The position numbers and the translations under genes were made by a program. The notes under the pieces are model-generated. The model was not told where the DNA came from and searched no databases. It was given only the letters and a program-made list of their open reading frames with translations. Below are positions 8,979-16,758 of a DNA stretch of 64,000 nucleotides, piece after piece. This DNA is from Anoxybacillus tepidamans PS2 (GTDB lineage Bacteria > Bacillota > Bacilli > Bacillales > Anoxybacillaceae). The stretch covers positions 62,001 to 126,000 of the forward strand of contig NZ_JHVN01000009.1 in assembly GCF_000620165.1 (NCBI RefSeq), read 5' to 3'. Positions within the stretch are counted from its first letter, which is position 1. Each line of letters begins with the position of its first letter.

Positions 8979-10376
8979 ATGTTATATGTGTCAATTTGGC
9001 TTGTTGTATTATTTGTGTCGACCGCATTGTTTCGCTATGTGTCAGGAAGCCTGTCAATCGTGAAACCGAATCTTGTGTCGATTGTATACTATTATTCGTT
9101 GCTTGTTTCGAGTTTTATTGGTTCGTTGCTCATTGCGCTCGGTGTTGACCATTATTACATGACCGATAAGCTATTTAGGCCGGACGAATACCGGGCGATC
9201 GGCTTTGCCGTTGTTTGTTTTGTAATGGTATTCTTGCCGCTAGCCATGCTTTTTGTCTCCAAGTTATGCGGTTTTGAGGCAGCGACTGAATTTTCTCGAT
9301 ATTTGGAGAGTCCGATTCAACCTATTGGCACTCACCGATCCAATGAATTTTTTTATTTGTTCGTCGCTTTGTCCGGAATGAGTGTGCTAGCGATTTTATA
9401 TACCATTTGGAAAACGCCGCATGTTCCAATTTTTGCGTTGATAACAGGGCATGGGGATATGAGTTTAGCGGAGCTACGGATTCAAGCGTCCCTTCACTTT
9501 AAAGGGAATGTGCTGTTTCGTAACATTTTTGCCCTTTCTCTTACCCCCCTGTTATCATTAATAGCCTATATTTTTTCTGTTCTTACGAATGAGTTTCGAT
9601 GGAAAATATTATTTTTAATATTGTTTGCCGGTGCCGTGTTTGTGAATGTATATGACTTAGCCAAATCGCCTATTTTCTTTTATTTGATCATGTTTTTGCT
9701 TGTGCGCATCTATATTGGAAAACTGCGATTGTCGTTAGGCAAAGTTGTGGCATACGGATTGATCGGCGGCATTGTCTTAGTGGGAATGTACGTTGTGATT
9801 CAAGGGGTTCACGATGTTGGATCATTTTTGTCCTATAATAAAGGACCGATCGGTCGAATCATTTTCGCGCAAATTGCTCCCACCTTTTTACATTTGAATT
9901 TGTTTGGCGAGGCATTGCCGTTTTTGCATGGAAGAAGCTTGCCTTCCATTTTAACGAACTTGTTTGATGTCGACAACGTTCGCTCTGCCCGGATGGTGAT
10001 GGCGCACGTGTTCCCGGAGCGAATTGAAGATGGGACAGGCGGTGTGCTTAATACGCTTTTTGTGGCTGAAGCGTATGCCAATTTCGGTTATTTAGGGATT
10101 ATTGCTGGTACGCTTTATGTCGGCGTCGTTATTCAGCTGTTATATATTTGCTTTCTGCGTTTGCCGAAAAATCCTGTGTTCATTAGCTTGCTTGTTTATT
10201 TTTCGGTGAATATACCGCGCACCATTGTTGGGGGATTTACCGATTTTCTATTCAATCCGATTTGGATCTTGCTTGTCGTATTGTTCGGCGGAATGGTATT
10301 ATTTTTGCGGGTGAAGGCGGATGTATGGCCGCTTTTGCGAAAGACTGGATTGTTGAAAAAATTCAATGTTCGATGA
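8979..10376 (+). CDS. wzy: Wzy-like oligosaccharide-repeat polymerase
   Basis: A 465-residue membrane protein with roughly ten to twelve hydrophobic segments and a large hydrophilic loop in the C-terminal half (about residues 285-365), as expected for Wzy. Primary sequence conservation in this family is very poor, so the call comes from topology and from its place between the flippase, epimerase and glycosyltransferase genes. It would polymerise the flipped repeat units on the outer face of the membrane, with chain length set by the Wzz-like protein. It starts 12 bases after the epimerase stop. Confidence 0.7.
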   Translation: MLYVSIWLVVLFVSTALFRYVSGSLSIVKPNLVSIVYYYSLLVSSFIGSLLIALGVDHYYMTDKLFRPDEYRAIGFAVVCFVMVFLPLAMLFVSKLCGFEAATEFSRYLESPIQPIGTHRSNEFFYLFVALSGMSVLAILYTIWKTPHVPIFALITGHGDMSLAELRIQASLHFKGNVLFRNIFALSLTPLLSLIAYIFSVLTNEFRWKILFLILFAGAVFVNVYDLAKSPIFFYLIMFLLVRIYIGKLRLSLGKVVAYGLIGGIVLVGMYVVIQGVHDVGSFLSYNKGPIGRIIFAQIAPTFLHLNLFGEALPFLHGRSLPSILTNLFDVDNVRSARMVMAHVFPERIEDGTGGVLNTLFVAEAYANFGYLGIIAGTLYVGVVIQLLYICFLRLPKNPVFISLLVYFSVNIPRTIVGGFTDFLFNPIWILLVVLFGGMVLFLRVKADVWPLLRKTGLLKKFNVR

Positions 10377-10385
10377 GGGATTAAA

Positions 10386-11498
10386 ATGAAAAAGGTTCTC
10401 GTCTATTATCCGTTTCCGTTGGCGGAACAAGCTAACAGCGGCTCGAAGCTAAGACCGCATGAAATGTATAAAGCGTTTCGCGAATGGAGCGAAAAAAAGG
10501 GAGCGGAAACAATTTTGATTGCCGGCACGTCAGCGGAACGTGAAAAACGGTTCCGAGAGCTCGTGCGCGAGGGAAAGCTTGATAATATTTGGTTTTGCTA
10601 TATGGAAAATCAGACGATTCCGCTATGGCTCACAGATCCAGGGCATAAGCCGCAAAAGCCGTTCATTGACCGGACTGTGTTGCGTTATTTAAAAGAGCGC
10701 AACGTTCCTATAGGTGTGTTTTATCGTGATGTGTACTGGAAGTTTGATGAGCTGTATCCGTTAAAAGGCTGGAAAAAGAAAGTTATGCAGACGATTTATC
10801 GCTGGGAAGAACGTTTTTATGAAAGATATTGTGATGTCGTTTTTTTGCCAAGTGTGGAGATGGGGAAATATGTAGCGATTGACCGCCCAATGACTGATCT
10901 GCCACCTGGCGGGAAACGAAGAGAGGTTGCTAGGGAAGAACGCCATGATTCGATTGCTAGAGGATTGTATGTCGGCGGCATTAATAGCGAAGATTACGGG
11001 TTATTTTTGCTGCTCGATGCGCTAGAAATCGTCAATGAACATAAACCGACAATGCAATTGACGATTGTGTGTCGAAAAAATGAATATGATGCTCTTTCTG
11101 CTGACAAAAAGGAACGAATTCGCCGTTTAGGTGTTGAAGTCAAGCATATAAGCGGAGCGGAACTAGATCGTTTATATGAGCAGATGGATTTTGCGTTCAT
11201 CCCGAGATTGCGCAGTGAATATAATGATTTTTCCGTGCCAGTAAAACTTGTAGAGTATTTGTCGAACGAGCTTCCTGTTGTAGCAACAAATTGTTTAGCA
11301 CAAAAGCGTTTTATTGAAGAGGACGAATATGGAGTCATTTGCGAAGACAATCCTCAATCAATGGCTCAGGCGATTCAAATCATGATCGATCAAAAAGAAC
11401 ATTATCGCCACCAAATTATAAAAACGTTCATGGAAAAGCATTCTTGGATTGCAAGGGTAGAGAAAGTAAAGAGAACATTAGCGGGTGATGAAACATGA
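10386..11498 (+). CDS. glycosyltransferase, GT-B fold (family 4-like)
   Basis: A 370-residue cytoplasmic protein. The N-terminal half is unusual, but the C-terminal half has the GT4 pattern: YVGGINSEDYGLFLLLDAL, then IPRLRSEYNDFSVPVKLVEYLSNELPVVATN, where acidic and P-V-K-L-x-E-Y residues bind the nucleotide sugar. It probably adds one sugar of the repeat unit; the sugar is unknown. The first 20 residues (YYPFPLAEQANSGSKLRPHE) resemble the donor-site loop of GT-B enzymes. Its stop overlaps the start of the next glycosyltransferase gene (ATGA). Confidence 0.75.
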   Translation: MKKVLVYYPFPLAEQANSGSKLRPHEMYKAFREWSEKKGAETILIAGTSAEREKRFRELVREGKLDNIWFCYMENQTIPLWLTDPGHKPQKPFIDRTVLRYLKERNVPIGVFYRDVYWKFDELYPLKGWKKKVMQTIYRWEERFYERYCDVVFLPSVEMGKYVAIDRPMTDLPPGGKRREVAREERHDSIARGLYVGGINSEDYGLFLLLDALEIVNEHKPTMQLTIVCRKNEYDALSADKKERIRRLGVEVKHISGAELDRLYEQMDFAFIPRLRSEYNDFSVPVKLVEYLSNELPVVATNCLAQKRFIEEDEYGVICEDNPQSMAQAIQIMIDQKEHYRHQIIKTFMEKHSWIARVEKVKRTLAGDET

Positions 11499-12565
11499 AG
11501 ATTGCGTTATTAGCTCCAAGCAAGTCGATCCATACTCATAAGTGGGCGCGATTTTATCAACAACAAGGTATCGATGTCAAAGTCATCACGTTTCAAGATC
11601 ATTATTCGCCAGAATATGCGAAAGAAGTCGAAACAGTGAAGTTGCCGAAATGGTTTCCCGGGAAATTCTCTTATATTTCGAGCGTATTCGCCCTAAAAAG
11701 CTTTCTTTCATCGTTCCAACCCGACATTTTACACGCCCATTATGTGTCGAGTTATGGATTTGTCGGTGCCCTTGCAAATTATCATCCGTTTTATGTTTCT
11801 GTATGGGGACGGGATATTTATCAATTTCCCCAGCAAAATCGAGTGAATCGAAGCATTGTTGAATTTACTTTGAGAAAAGCGGATGTGATTTGTTCGACAA
11901 GCCATGTGATGGCAGAGGAAACGAAAAAATATACGGACAAGCCAGTCGAGGTAACGCCTTTTGGCGTTGATCTTACCATTTTTAAACCGTTGGAAAAACG
12001 AGAAAAAGAGACTATTACGATTGGAACCGTTAAAGCCCTGTCAGATAAATACGGAATTGCCGATTTAATTAAGGCGTTTGCGATGATTCATCAAGATTAC
12101 CCGCAGACGAATTTAATGATTGTGGGTGATGGACCACAGCGTCAAGAATATGAACAGTTAGCAGAGACGCTTGGCATTCGACATGTTACTACATTTACGG
12201 GGCGTGTACCAAATACGGAAGTGCCAACATATATTAATGAAATAGATATTTTTGCTGTTCCTTCTACAGAGGATAGCGAAAGTTTCGGTGTAGCAGCGGT
12301 GGAAGCGATGGCATGCGGAGTGCCAGTCGTTGTATCAAACGTTGGGGGACTTCCGGAAGTTGTCAAAAAGGATGTAACGGGATTGATCGTGCCAAAAGAA
12401 AATCCGAACGCTTTAGCGCAGGCCTTTCGACAGCTTTTAAGTGATGAATCTTTGCGCAAACAGATGGGGCAAAACGGAATTTCCCATGTTAAAGAACAAT
12501 ACAATTGGATTGATAACGCAAATGGCATGTTAAAGCTGTATGAACAAACATTGAACGGGGTGTGA
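11495..12565 (+). CDS. glycosyltransferase family 4
   Basis: A 356-residue GT-B enzyme with strong family 4 signals: HAHYVSSYGFVGAL near residue 90, VTPFGVDLTIFKP near residue 155, KALSDKYGIADLIKAF, IVGDGPQRQEYEQLA and the donor-binding ESFGVAAVEAMACGVPVVVSN in the C-terminal domain. It would add a sugar to the lipid-linked repeat unit; donor and linkage cannot be read from the sequence. Its start overlaps the upstream stop by four bases and the uridylyltransferase gene begins within four bases of its own stop, so the genes are tightly coupled. Confidence 0.85.
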   Translation: MKIALLAPSKSIHTHKWARFYQQQGIDVKVITFQDHYSPEYAKEVETVKLPKWFPGKFSYISSVFALKSFLSSFQPDILHAHYVSSYGFVGALANYHPFYVSVWGRDIYQFPQQNRVNRSIVEFTLRKADVICSTSHVMAEETKKYTDKPVEVTPFGVDLTIFKPLEKREKETITIGTVKALSDKYGIADLIKAFAMIHQDYPQTNLMIVGDGPQRQEYEQLAETLGIRHVTTFTGRVPNTEVPTYINEIDIFAVPSTEDSESFGVAAVEAMACGVPVVVSNVGGLPEVVKKDVTGLIVPKENPNALAQAFRQLLSDESLRKQMGQNGISHVKEQYNWIDNANGMLKLYEQTLNGV

Positions 12566-12568
12566 GTG

Positions 12569-13435
12569 ATGATCAAAAAAGCAGTCATTCCCGCGGCAGG
12601 ATTAGGAACGCGCTTTTTGCCAGCGACGAAGGCGCAGCCGAAAGAAATGCTGCCGATTGTTGATAAGCCAACGATTCAATATATTATTGAGGAAGCAGTT
12701 CAATCGGGGATTGAGGATATTATTATCGTAACAGGAAGAAACAAACGAGCGATTGAGGATCACTTTGATAAATCAGTGGAACTCGAGATGTTGTTGGAGA
12801 GAACGGGCAAACATGATATGTTAAAAGTCGTCGAGTCGATTTCCAACTTAGTCGATATTCATTATGTTCGTCAAAAAGAGCCGCTTGGGCTTGGGCATGC
12901 GGTGTTATGCGCGAAAAAGTTTATCGGCGATGAACCGTTTGCTGTTTTGTTAGGTGATGACATTATTGACAGTGACGTTCCTGCATTGCGGCAAATGATT
13001 GAACAATATCAGCATGTCCGCTCAAGCGTTCTCGGAGTCAAAGATGTTCCACGTTCGGAAGTTCATAAATACGGAATTGTTGACTATGATCAGCAAAATG
13101 GTGAGTTGTATACGGTGAAAGGATTAGTAGAAAAGCCAGCAGCGGAAAAAGCGCCATCTACACAAGCGATTATCGGAAGATATATCCTCACGCCGGCTAT
13201 TTTCGAGATGCTTGAGCAAGTGAAACCGGATTCAAAGGGAGAAATCCAATTAACGGATGCTATTGACCGTTTGTTGGCGAAAGAGAATATCTACTCCTAT
13301 ATAATTAAGGGAACGCGCTATGATGTGGGAGATAAATTTGGCTTTTTGCAAGCCTCTATTGATTTTGCCTTAAAGCGCCCAGACTTAAAAGAAAAATTAG
13401 AACCATACTTAAGGGAAAAACTGCAACAGCTATGA
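12569..13435 (+). CDS. gtaB: UTP-glucose-1-phosphate uridylyltransferase (GtaB/GalU)
   Basis: This enzyme makes UDP-glucose from UTP and glucose-1-phosphate. Its 288 residues carry the nucleotide-binding start AVIPAAGLGTRFLPATKAQPKEMLP, continuing with VDKPTIQYIIEEAV, LLGDDI near residue 130, GLVEKP and the C-terminal GTRYDVGDKFGFLQA. In Bacillus this supplies glucose for teichoic acids, glycolipids and capsule. A GTG at 12566 is also in frame, but the ATG at 12569 matches family length better. The following glycosyltransferase start overlaps its stop, so it is part of the polysaccharide operon. Confidence 0.93.
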   Translation: MIKKAVIPAAGLGTRFLPATKAQPKEMLPIVDKPTIQYIIEEAVQSGIEDIIIVTGRNKRAIEDHFDKSVELEMLLERTGKHDMLKVVESISNLVDIHYVRQKEPLGLGHAVLCAKKFIGDEPFAVLLGDDIIDSDVPALRQMIEQYQHVRSSVLGVKDVPRSEVHKYGIVDYDQQNGELYTVKGLVEKPAAEKAPSTQAIIGRYILTPAIFEMLEQVKPDSKGEIQLTDAIDRLLAKENIYSYIIKGTRYDVGDKFGFLQASIDFALKRPDLKEKLEPYLREKLQQL

Positions 13436-14655
13436 GAATCATTTATTTGTGTCAACACTTTCCGCCTGAAACGGGCGCGCCGCAAATACGTGTTTATGAG
13501 GTTAGTAAAGAGCTGCTCAAACGCGGTCATCAAGTGGAAGTGTTAACAGCATTCCCGCATCATCCAAAAGGGGTCATTCCGGAAGAATACCGCGGTATGT
13601 TCTATATGTTTGAAAAGTGGGACGGTATTCCGGTTCACCGAACATGGATTTATCCGTCCCCTAAAGGTAGTTTTTGGAAGAGGTTAGCTTCTTATTTTTC
13701 TTTCACCTTTAGCGCTTTTTATTCGCTTTGGAAATCAAAGCCGACGGATGTGATTATTTGTAATTCGCCGCCATTATTTTTAGGGATTACCGGCTATGTT
13801 GGCGCGAAGCTCAAACGAGCAAAATTTGTTTTCAACGTGGCCGATATTTGGCCGGAATCGGCGGTGGAATTAGGTATTTTAAAAAATAAGATGTTTATTA
13901 AGATGGCAACATGGCTGGAACATTTTCTATATAAAAAATCATGGAAGATTGCGACAGCAACAGAAGGCATCCGTGATTACATGATTAAGCATGGGAAGCC
14001 GGCTCAAGATGTGTTTTTATTGCCGAATGGCGTGAATACAGATGTGTTTAAACCGCTTCCGAAAAGCGAACAGCTGATTAAAGAAATTGGTTTAGAAGGA
14101 AAAACAGTGTTTACGTATGCAGGGACCATGGGATATGCACAAGGGCTCGATTCGGTCCTGCAAGCTGCTGCTCTTTTAAAGGATGAGCACCCGAATGTTC
14201 ATTTCTTGTTTGTTGGGGATGGACAAGAACGGGAAAAGTTAGTGAAAATGAAAGAGGAGCTTCAGCTTGATAATGTGACGTTTTACGGCTCAGTGCCGGT
14301 AGCGAAAATGCCGGAAATTTTCTCGATTTCTGACTACAGCATTGTTTCGTTGCGCAATATTGATTTATTTAAAGGCGCACGCCCATCGAAAATTTTCCCA
14401 GCGATCGCTACAGGTACGCCCGTCCTTTATTGCGGGGACGGAGAAAGCGCTGATATTTTATTAACGCACAACTGCGGTCGAATTGCTCCACCGGAAAATC
14501 CAGAAGGGATTGCGGCTGAAATCCGCAAACTTTTAGCTATTTCTCCTGATGAATATAAGGCGATGTCGGAAAATGGCCGAAAGTTAGCTGTAGAGGAGTA
14601 TTCATGGAGCCGCATTGTCGATGACTTATTACATCATCTTTCAGAACATAAATAA
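13432..14655 (+). CDS. glycosyltransferase family 4, WbuB-like
   Basis: A 407-residue GT-B glycosyltransferase. The N-terminus IIYLCQHFPPETGAPQIRVYE and the core FNVADIWPESAVELG are typical of the WbuB-like subgroup, which often transfers an N-acetylated amino sugar. VFTYAGTMGYAQGLDSVL and FLFVGDGQEREKL form the second domain, ending with GRIAPPENPEGIAAEI. It is the last gene of the cluster: its start overlaps the gtaB stop by four bases and a strong terminator follows. Donor specificity is not determinable from sequence; an acetamido sugar is an inference from the subgroup. Confidence 0.85.
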   Translation: MRIIYLCQHFPPETGAPQIRVYEVSKELLKRGHQVEVLTAFPHHPKGVIPEEYRGMFYMFEKWDGIPVHRTWIYPSPKGSFWKRLASYFSFTFSAFYSLWKSKPTDVIICNSPPLFLGITGYVGAKLKRAKFVFNVADIWPESAVELGILKNKMFIKMATWLEHFLYKKSWKIATATEGIRDYMIKHGKPAQDVFLLPNGVNTDVFKPLPKSEQLIKEIGLEGKTVFTYAGTMGYAQGLDSVLQAAALLKDEHPNVHFLFVGDGQEREKLVKMKEELQLDNVTFYGSVPVAKMPEIFSISDYSIVSLRNIDLFKGARPSKIFPAIATGTPVLYCGDGESADILLTHNCGRIAPPENPEGIAAEIRKLLAISPDEYKAMSENGRKLAVEEYSWSRIVDDLLHHLSEHK

Positions 14656-14688
14656 GCCTGGACGAGCTTGTCCAGGCTCTATTTATTT
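14656..14688. terminator. bidirectional terminator between convergent operons
   Basis: GCCTGGAC (14656-14663) and GTCCAGGC (14670-14677) form a perfect 8-bp stem with AT-rich tails on both sides. It can stop the + strand polysaccharide operon and the - strand wall operon, whose last stop codon lies inside the tail. Confidence 0.85.
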
Positions 14689-16014
14689 AGAAACGGTAGT
14701 TCCTTTAAAGTAGTATTGTAGGATTTGTACGGCTGTCCAACCTTTTTCAGCAAATGCTTTGGCGCCATATTGGCTCATTCCAATGCGGTGTCCCCATCCT
14801 TTTCCGTTGACAACAACCGAGGAAACGACCCCAGTTCCTAAAGATGGAAGAGAGGTGACGCTGGAGGCTGTTTGTACTTTGATGTTGCTTGTATTGGTGA
14901 TTGTTTGGGTGCCGGCACTTGTTTGAACACGTTGTCCATTCATCTTATAGAGAGGCGTTTTTCCAGAGACCGTCTGCGCATATAAGGAACCATCTCGATT
15001 AACCGTAATAGTAAACCAGTTGGAGAGTAGCTTATTATAGTAGCGCGAGTCGTTAATCGGGAATAAGCTCCGGATCTTGCTTTCGTCTCCGCTTATTGTC
15101 TTTTGACCGGATGAAGTCACAACTGTGACTGCACCTACTTCTCCGTTAGCACCTGTTTTTGTTATCGACATATCATATAGCACTGTTGACGAATCATTAA
15201 ATCCGAACGACTTTAAAATGGTGCTTGGTGTAAAGGTAAATGACCAATTGCTATAAGGCGATGACTCATATGGATCGCTGACACTTGAAAGGTATGGGAA
15301 CAAACTTTGATTGGAGTTCCATACATCGCCTACGTTTGCCGTTTTTCCTCCGCTTGTTGAGTGGAAAAAGGCTTGAATGACTTTTCCGTTATACTTTACA
15401 TATAACCCTTGTGTTTCAGCAATGGCAGCATTTGTGCGAGAGTCCTCGCTGCTGTATCCGCTGTATACTTGGCTGTTTGGGTTTGTGGTGAGTGTGCTTT
15501 TGGTTGCTTGTGCATAGCTTCTTGCAGCAATCGCTTGAGCTTTTAATGCCTCTTTTGGCCAAGACGCCGGCATTTCGTTCGGTACGACCCCTTTTAAATA
15601 ATCTTCCATATCAAGAATGTTAATAACTTGAAGAGTATTCGTTTTAACCGTAATATCAGCGCTGCCGCGATACAGTTTATTATTCACCTTTAGCAAAGAA
15701 AGGGCATAAACTCCTTTTATTTCTTGAATGGTGAAGCCGACGGTAGATGAAGTAGATGTTGTTCCGTTTGAAACGATGACGCCCATTGGCGTATATTGAA
15801 TTGTTAATGTTGTATTATTGGCTAAAGGGGTAATAGCCCCAGTTTGTTTATTAAATAGCTGATAGTTTCCATTTACTAAAATAGAAGCAGAGTTTCCTTG
15901 ATATACAAGCACGTTGACAGGATTCGAGTACGTCACGACGTCTGCTGCTTTCGGCGAGAGAGGAAGACCGAACAGAAACATCGCTGCAAGAGTGAGAGAA
16001 AAAATGTATCTCAT
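14683..16014 (-). CDS. SpoIID/LytB-domain protein, LytB-like amidase enhancer
   Basis: A 443-residue secreted protein with an N-terminal signal peptide (hydrophobic residues 4-20, then SPKAADVV). From about residue 100 it carries the SpoIID/LytB domain: ILDMEDYLKGVVPNEMP, PKEALKAQAIAARSYA and the GGKTANVGDVW stretch, closing with GWGHRIGMSQYGAKAFAEKG. SpoIID members act on glycan strands; B. subtilis LytB, the modifier beside the LytC amidase, is the closest situation, since an amidase lies just upstream in the same orientation. A vegetative LytB role is therefore favoured over sporulation SpoIID. GAGGTGA at the end of the preceding gene serves as its ribosome site. Confidence 0.85.
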   Translation of the reverse strand: MRYIFSLTLAAMFLFGLPLSPKAADVVTYSNPVNVLVYQGNSASILVNGNYQLFNKQTGAITPLANNTTLTIQYTPMGVIVSNGTTSTSSTVGFTIQEIKGVYALSLLKVNNKLYRGSADITVKTNTLQVINILDMEDYLKGVVPNEMPASWPKEALKAQAIAARSYAQATKSTLTTNPNSQVYSGYSSEDSRTNAAIAETQGLYVKYNGKVIQAFFHSTSGGKTANVGDVWNSNQSLFPYLSSVSDPYESSPYSNWSFTFTPSTILKSFGFNDSSTVLYDMSITKTGANGEVGAVTVVTSSGQKTISGDESKIRSLFPINDSRYYNKLLSNWFTITVNRDGSLYAQTVSGKTPLYKMNGQRVQTSAGTQTITNTSNIKVQTASSVTSLPSLGTGVVSSVVVNGKGWGHRIGMSQYGAKAFAEKGWTAVQILQYYFKGTTVSK

Positions 16015-16017
16015 CGG

Positions 16018-16683
16018 TTATTTCACCTCGCCTAAATACCCAGCCATCCAGCCCCGTTTTCCGCTGTTTGTTTGCACGTTATACCATAACTCACCTTTGC
16101 TGTTCGTAAAGGATTGGATAAAAAGCAACATGGCACCGCGTTCTACCGTTTCAACAACCGGATAAGAAGTGCTTGCCCCTTTTCGAATGTTCGTTTTTGT
16201 GGTGGTGACCACTGTTTTTTGATTGCTGCTCGCTGTGCTGCGCGTCAGAGAAACATCGCTATAAGCAACCCAACCTTTCACGTTAGAAGATACTTGGACG
16301 TAGTACCATACTCCTTGAGAGGAGGAAAGAGTACTTATGACCTTTAGTGAATCGCCGGTATTTTTGTAAGCGACAACTTTGTAAGACGTACTAGCTCCGC
16401 TGCGGATCGCTGTTTTGTTTTTGATTGCATAAACGGTTGATGGCAGCGTGTTTGCTTTTGCTATTTGTTGCTTTAAACTATCAATTTCTTTTTGTTGCGA
16501 TGCGACCTTTGCTTGCAAATCCGCAATTTGTGATTTAATTGGATTGAGTTGCGCTGTCACCCAATCGACGCTTGCTAGAACTACTTCTTCAGACGCTTTC
16601 ATGATAGATGGGGTAAAAAAAACAGATCCTGTAACGATTCCAATTGTTAGACCAAGCGAAACTGCCCATTTTTTCGCTTTCAT
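16018..16683 (-). CDS. secreted or membrane-anchored bacterial SH3 protein
   Basis: A 221-residue protein. An N-terminal hydrophobic segment (about residues 8-28) is followed by a short predicted coiled coil (residues 45-75: IKSQIADLQAKVASQQKEID). Then come two SH3_3-type domains with the WYYVQVSSNVKGWVAYSDV and LWYNVQTNSGKRGWMAGYLG signatures. There is no catalytic domain. Such domains bind peptidoglycan, so this may localise or pair with the amidase and LytB-like protein on either side. AGGAGG precedes the ATG, and its stop lies three bases from the next start. The specific role is unknown. Confidence 0.75.
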   Translation of the reverse strand: MKAKKWAVSLGLTIGIVTGSVFFTPSIMKASEEVVLASVDWVTAQLNPIKSQIADLQAKVASQQKEIDSLKQQIAKANTLPSTVYAIKNKTAIRSGASTSYKVVAYKNTGDSLKVISTLSSSQGVWYYVQVSSNVKGWVAYSDVSLTRSTASSNQKTVVTTTKTNIRKGASTSYPVVETVERGAMLLFIQSFTNSKGELWYNVQTNSGKRGWMAGYLGEVK

Positions 16684-16714
16684 AGTTAAATCCTCCTATA
16701 CCCTTTGTAAAACA

Positions 16715-16751
16715 GAGTTGCTTCAAAGCCGGGAACACTTCAAAGCAACTC
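16715..16751 (-). terminator. hairpin between the amidase and SH3 genes
   Basis: Read on the - strand, GAGTTGCTT and AAGCAACTC form a 9-bp stem followed by TGTTTT. It probably lowers transcription from the amidase gene into the SH3 and LytB-like genes; the loop is long and the T-run short. Confidence 0.5.
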
Positions 16752-16758
16752 GTTGTCA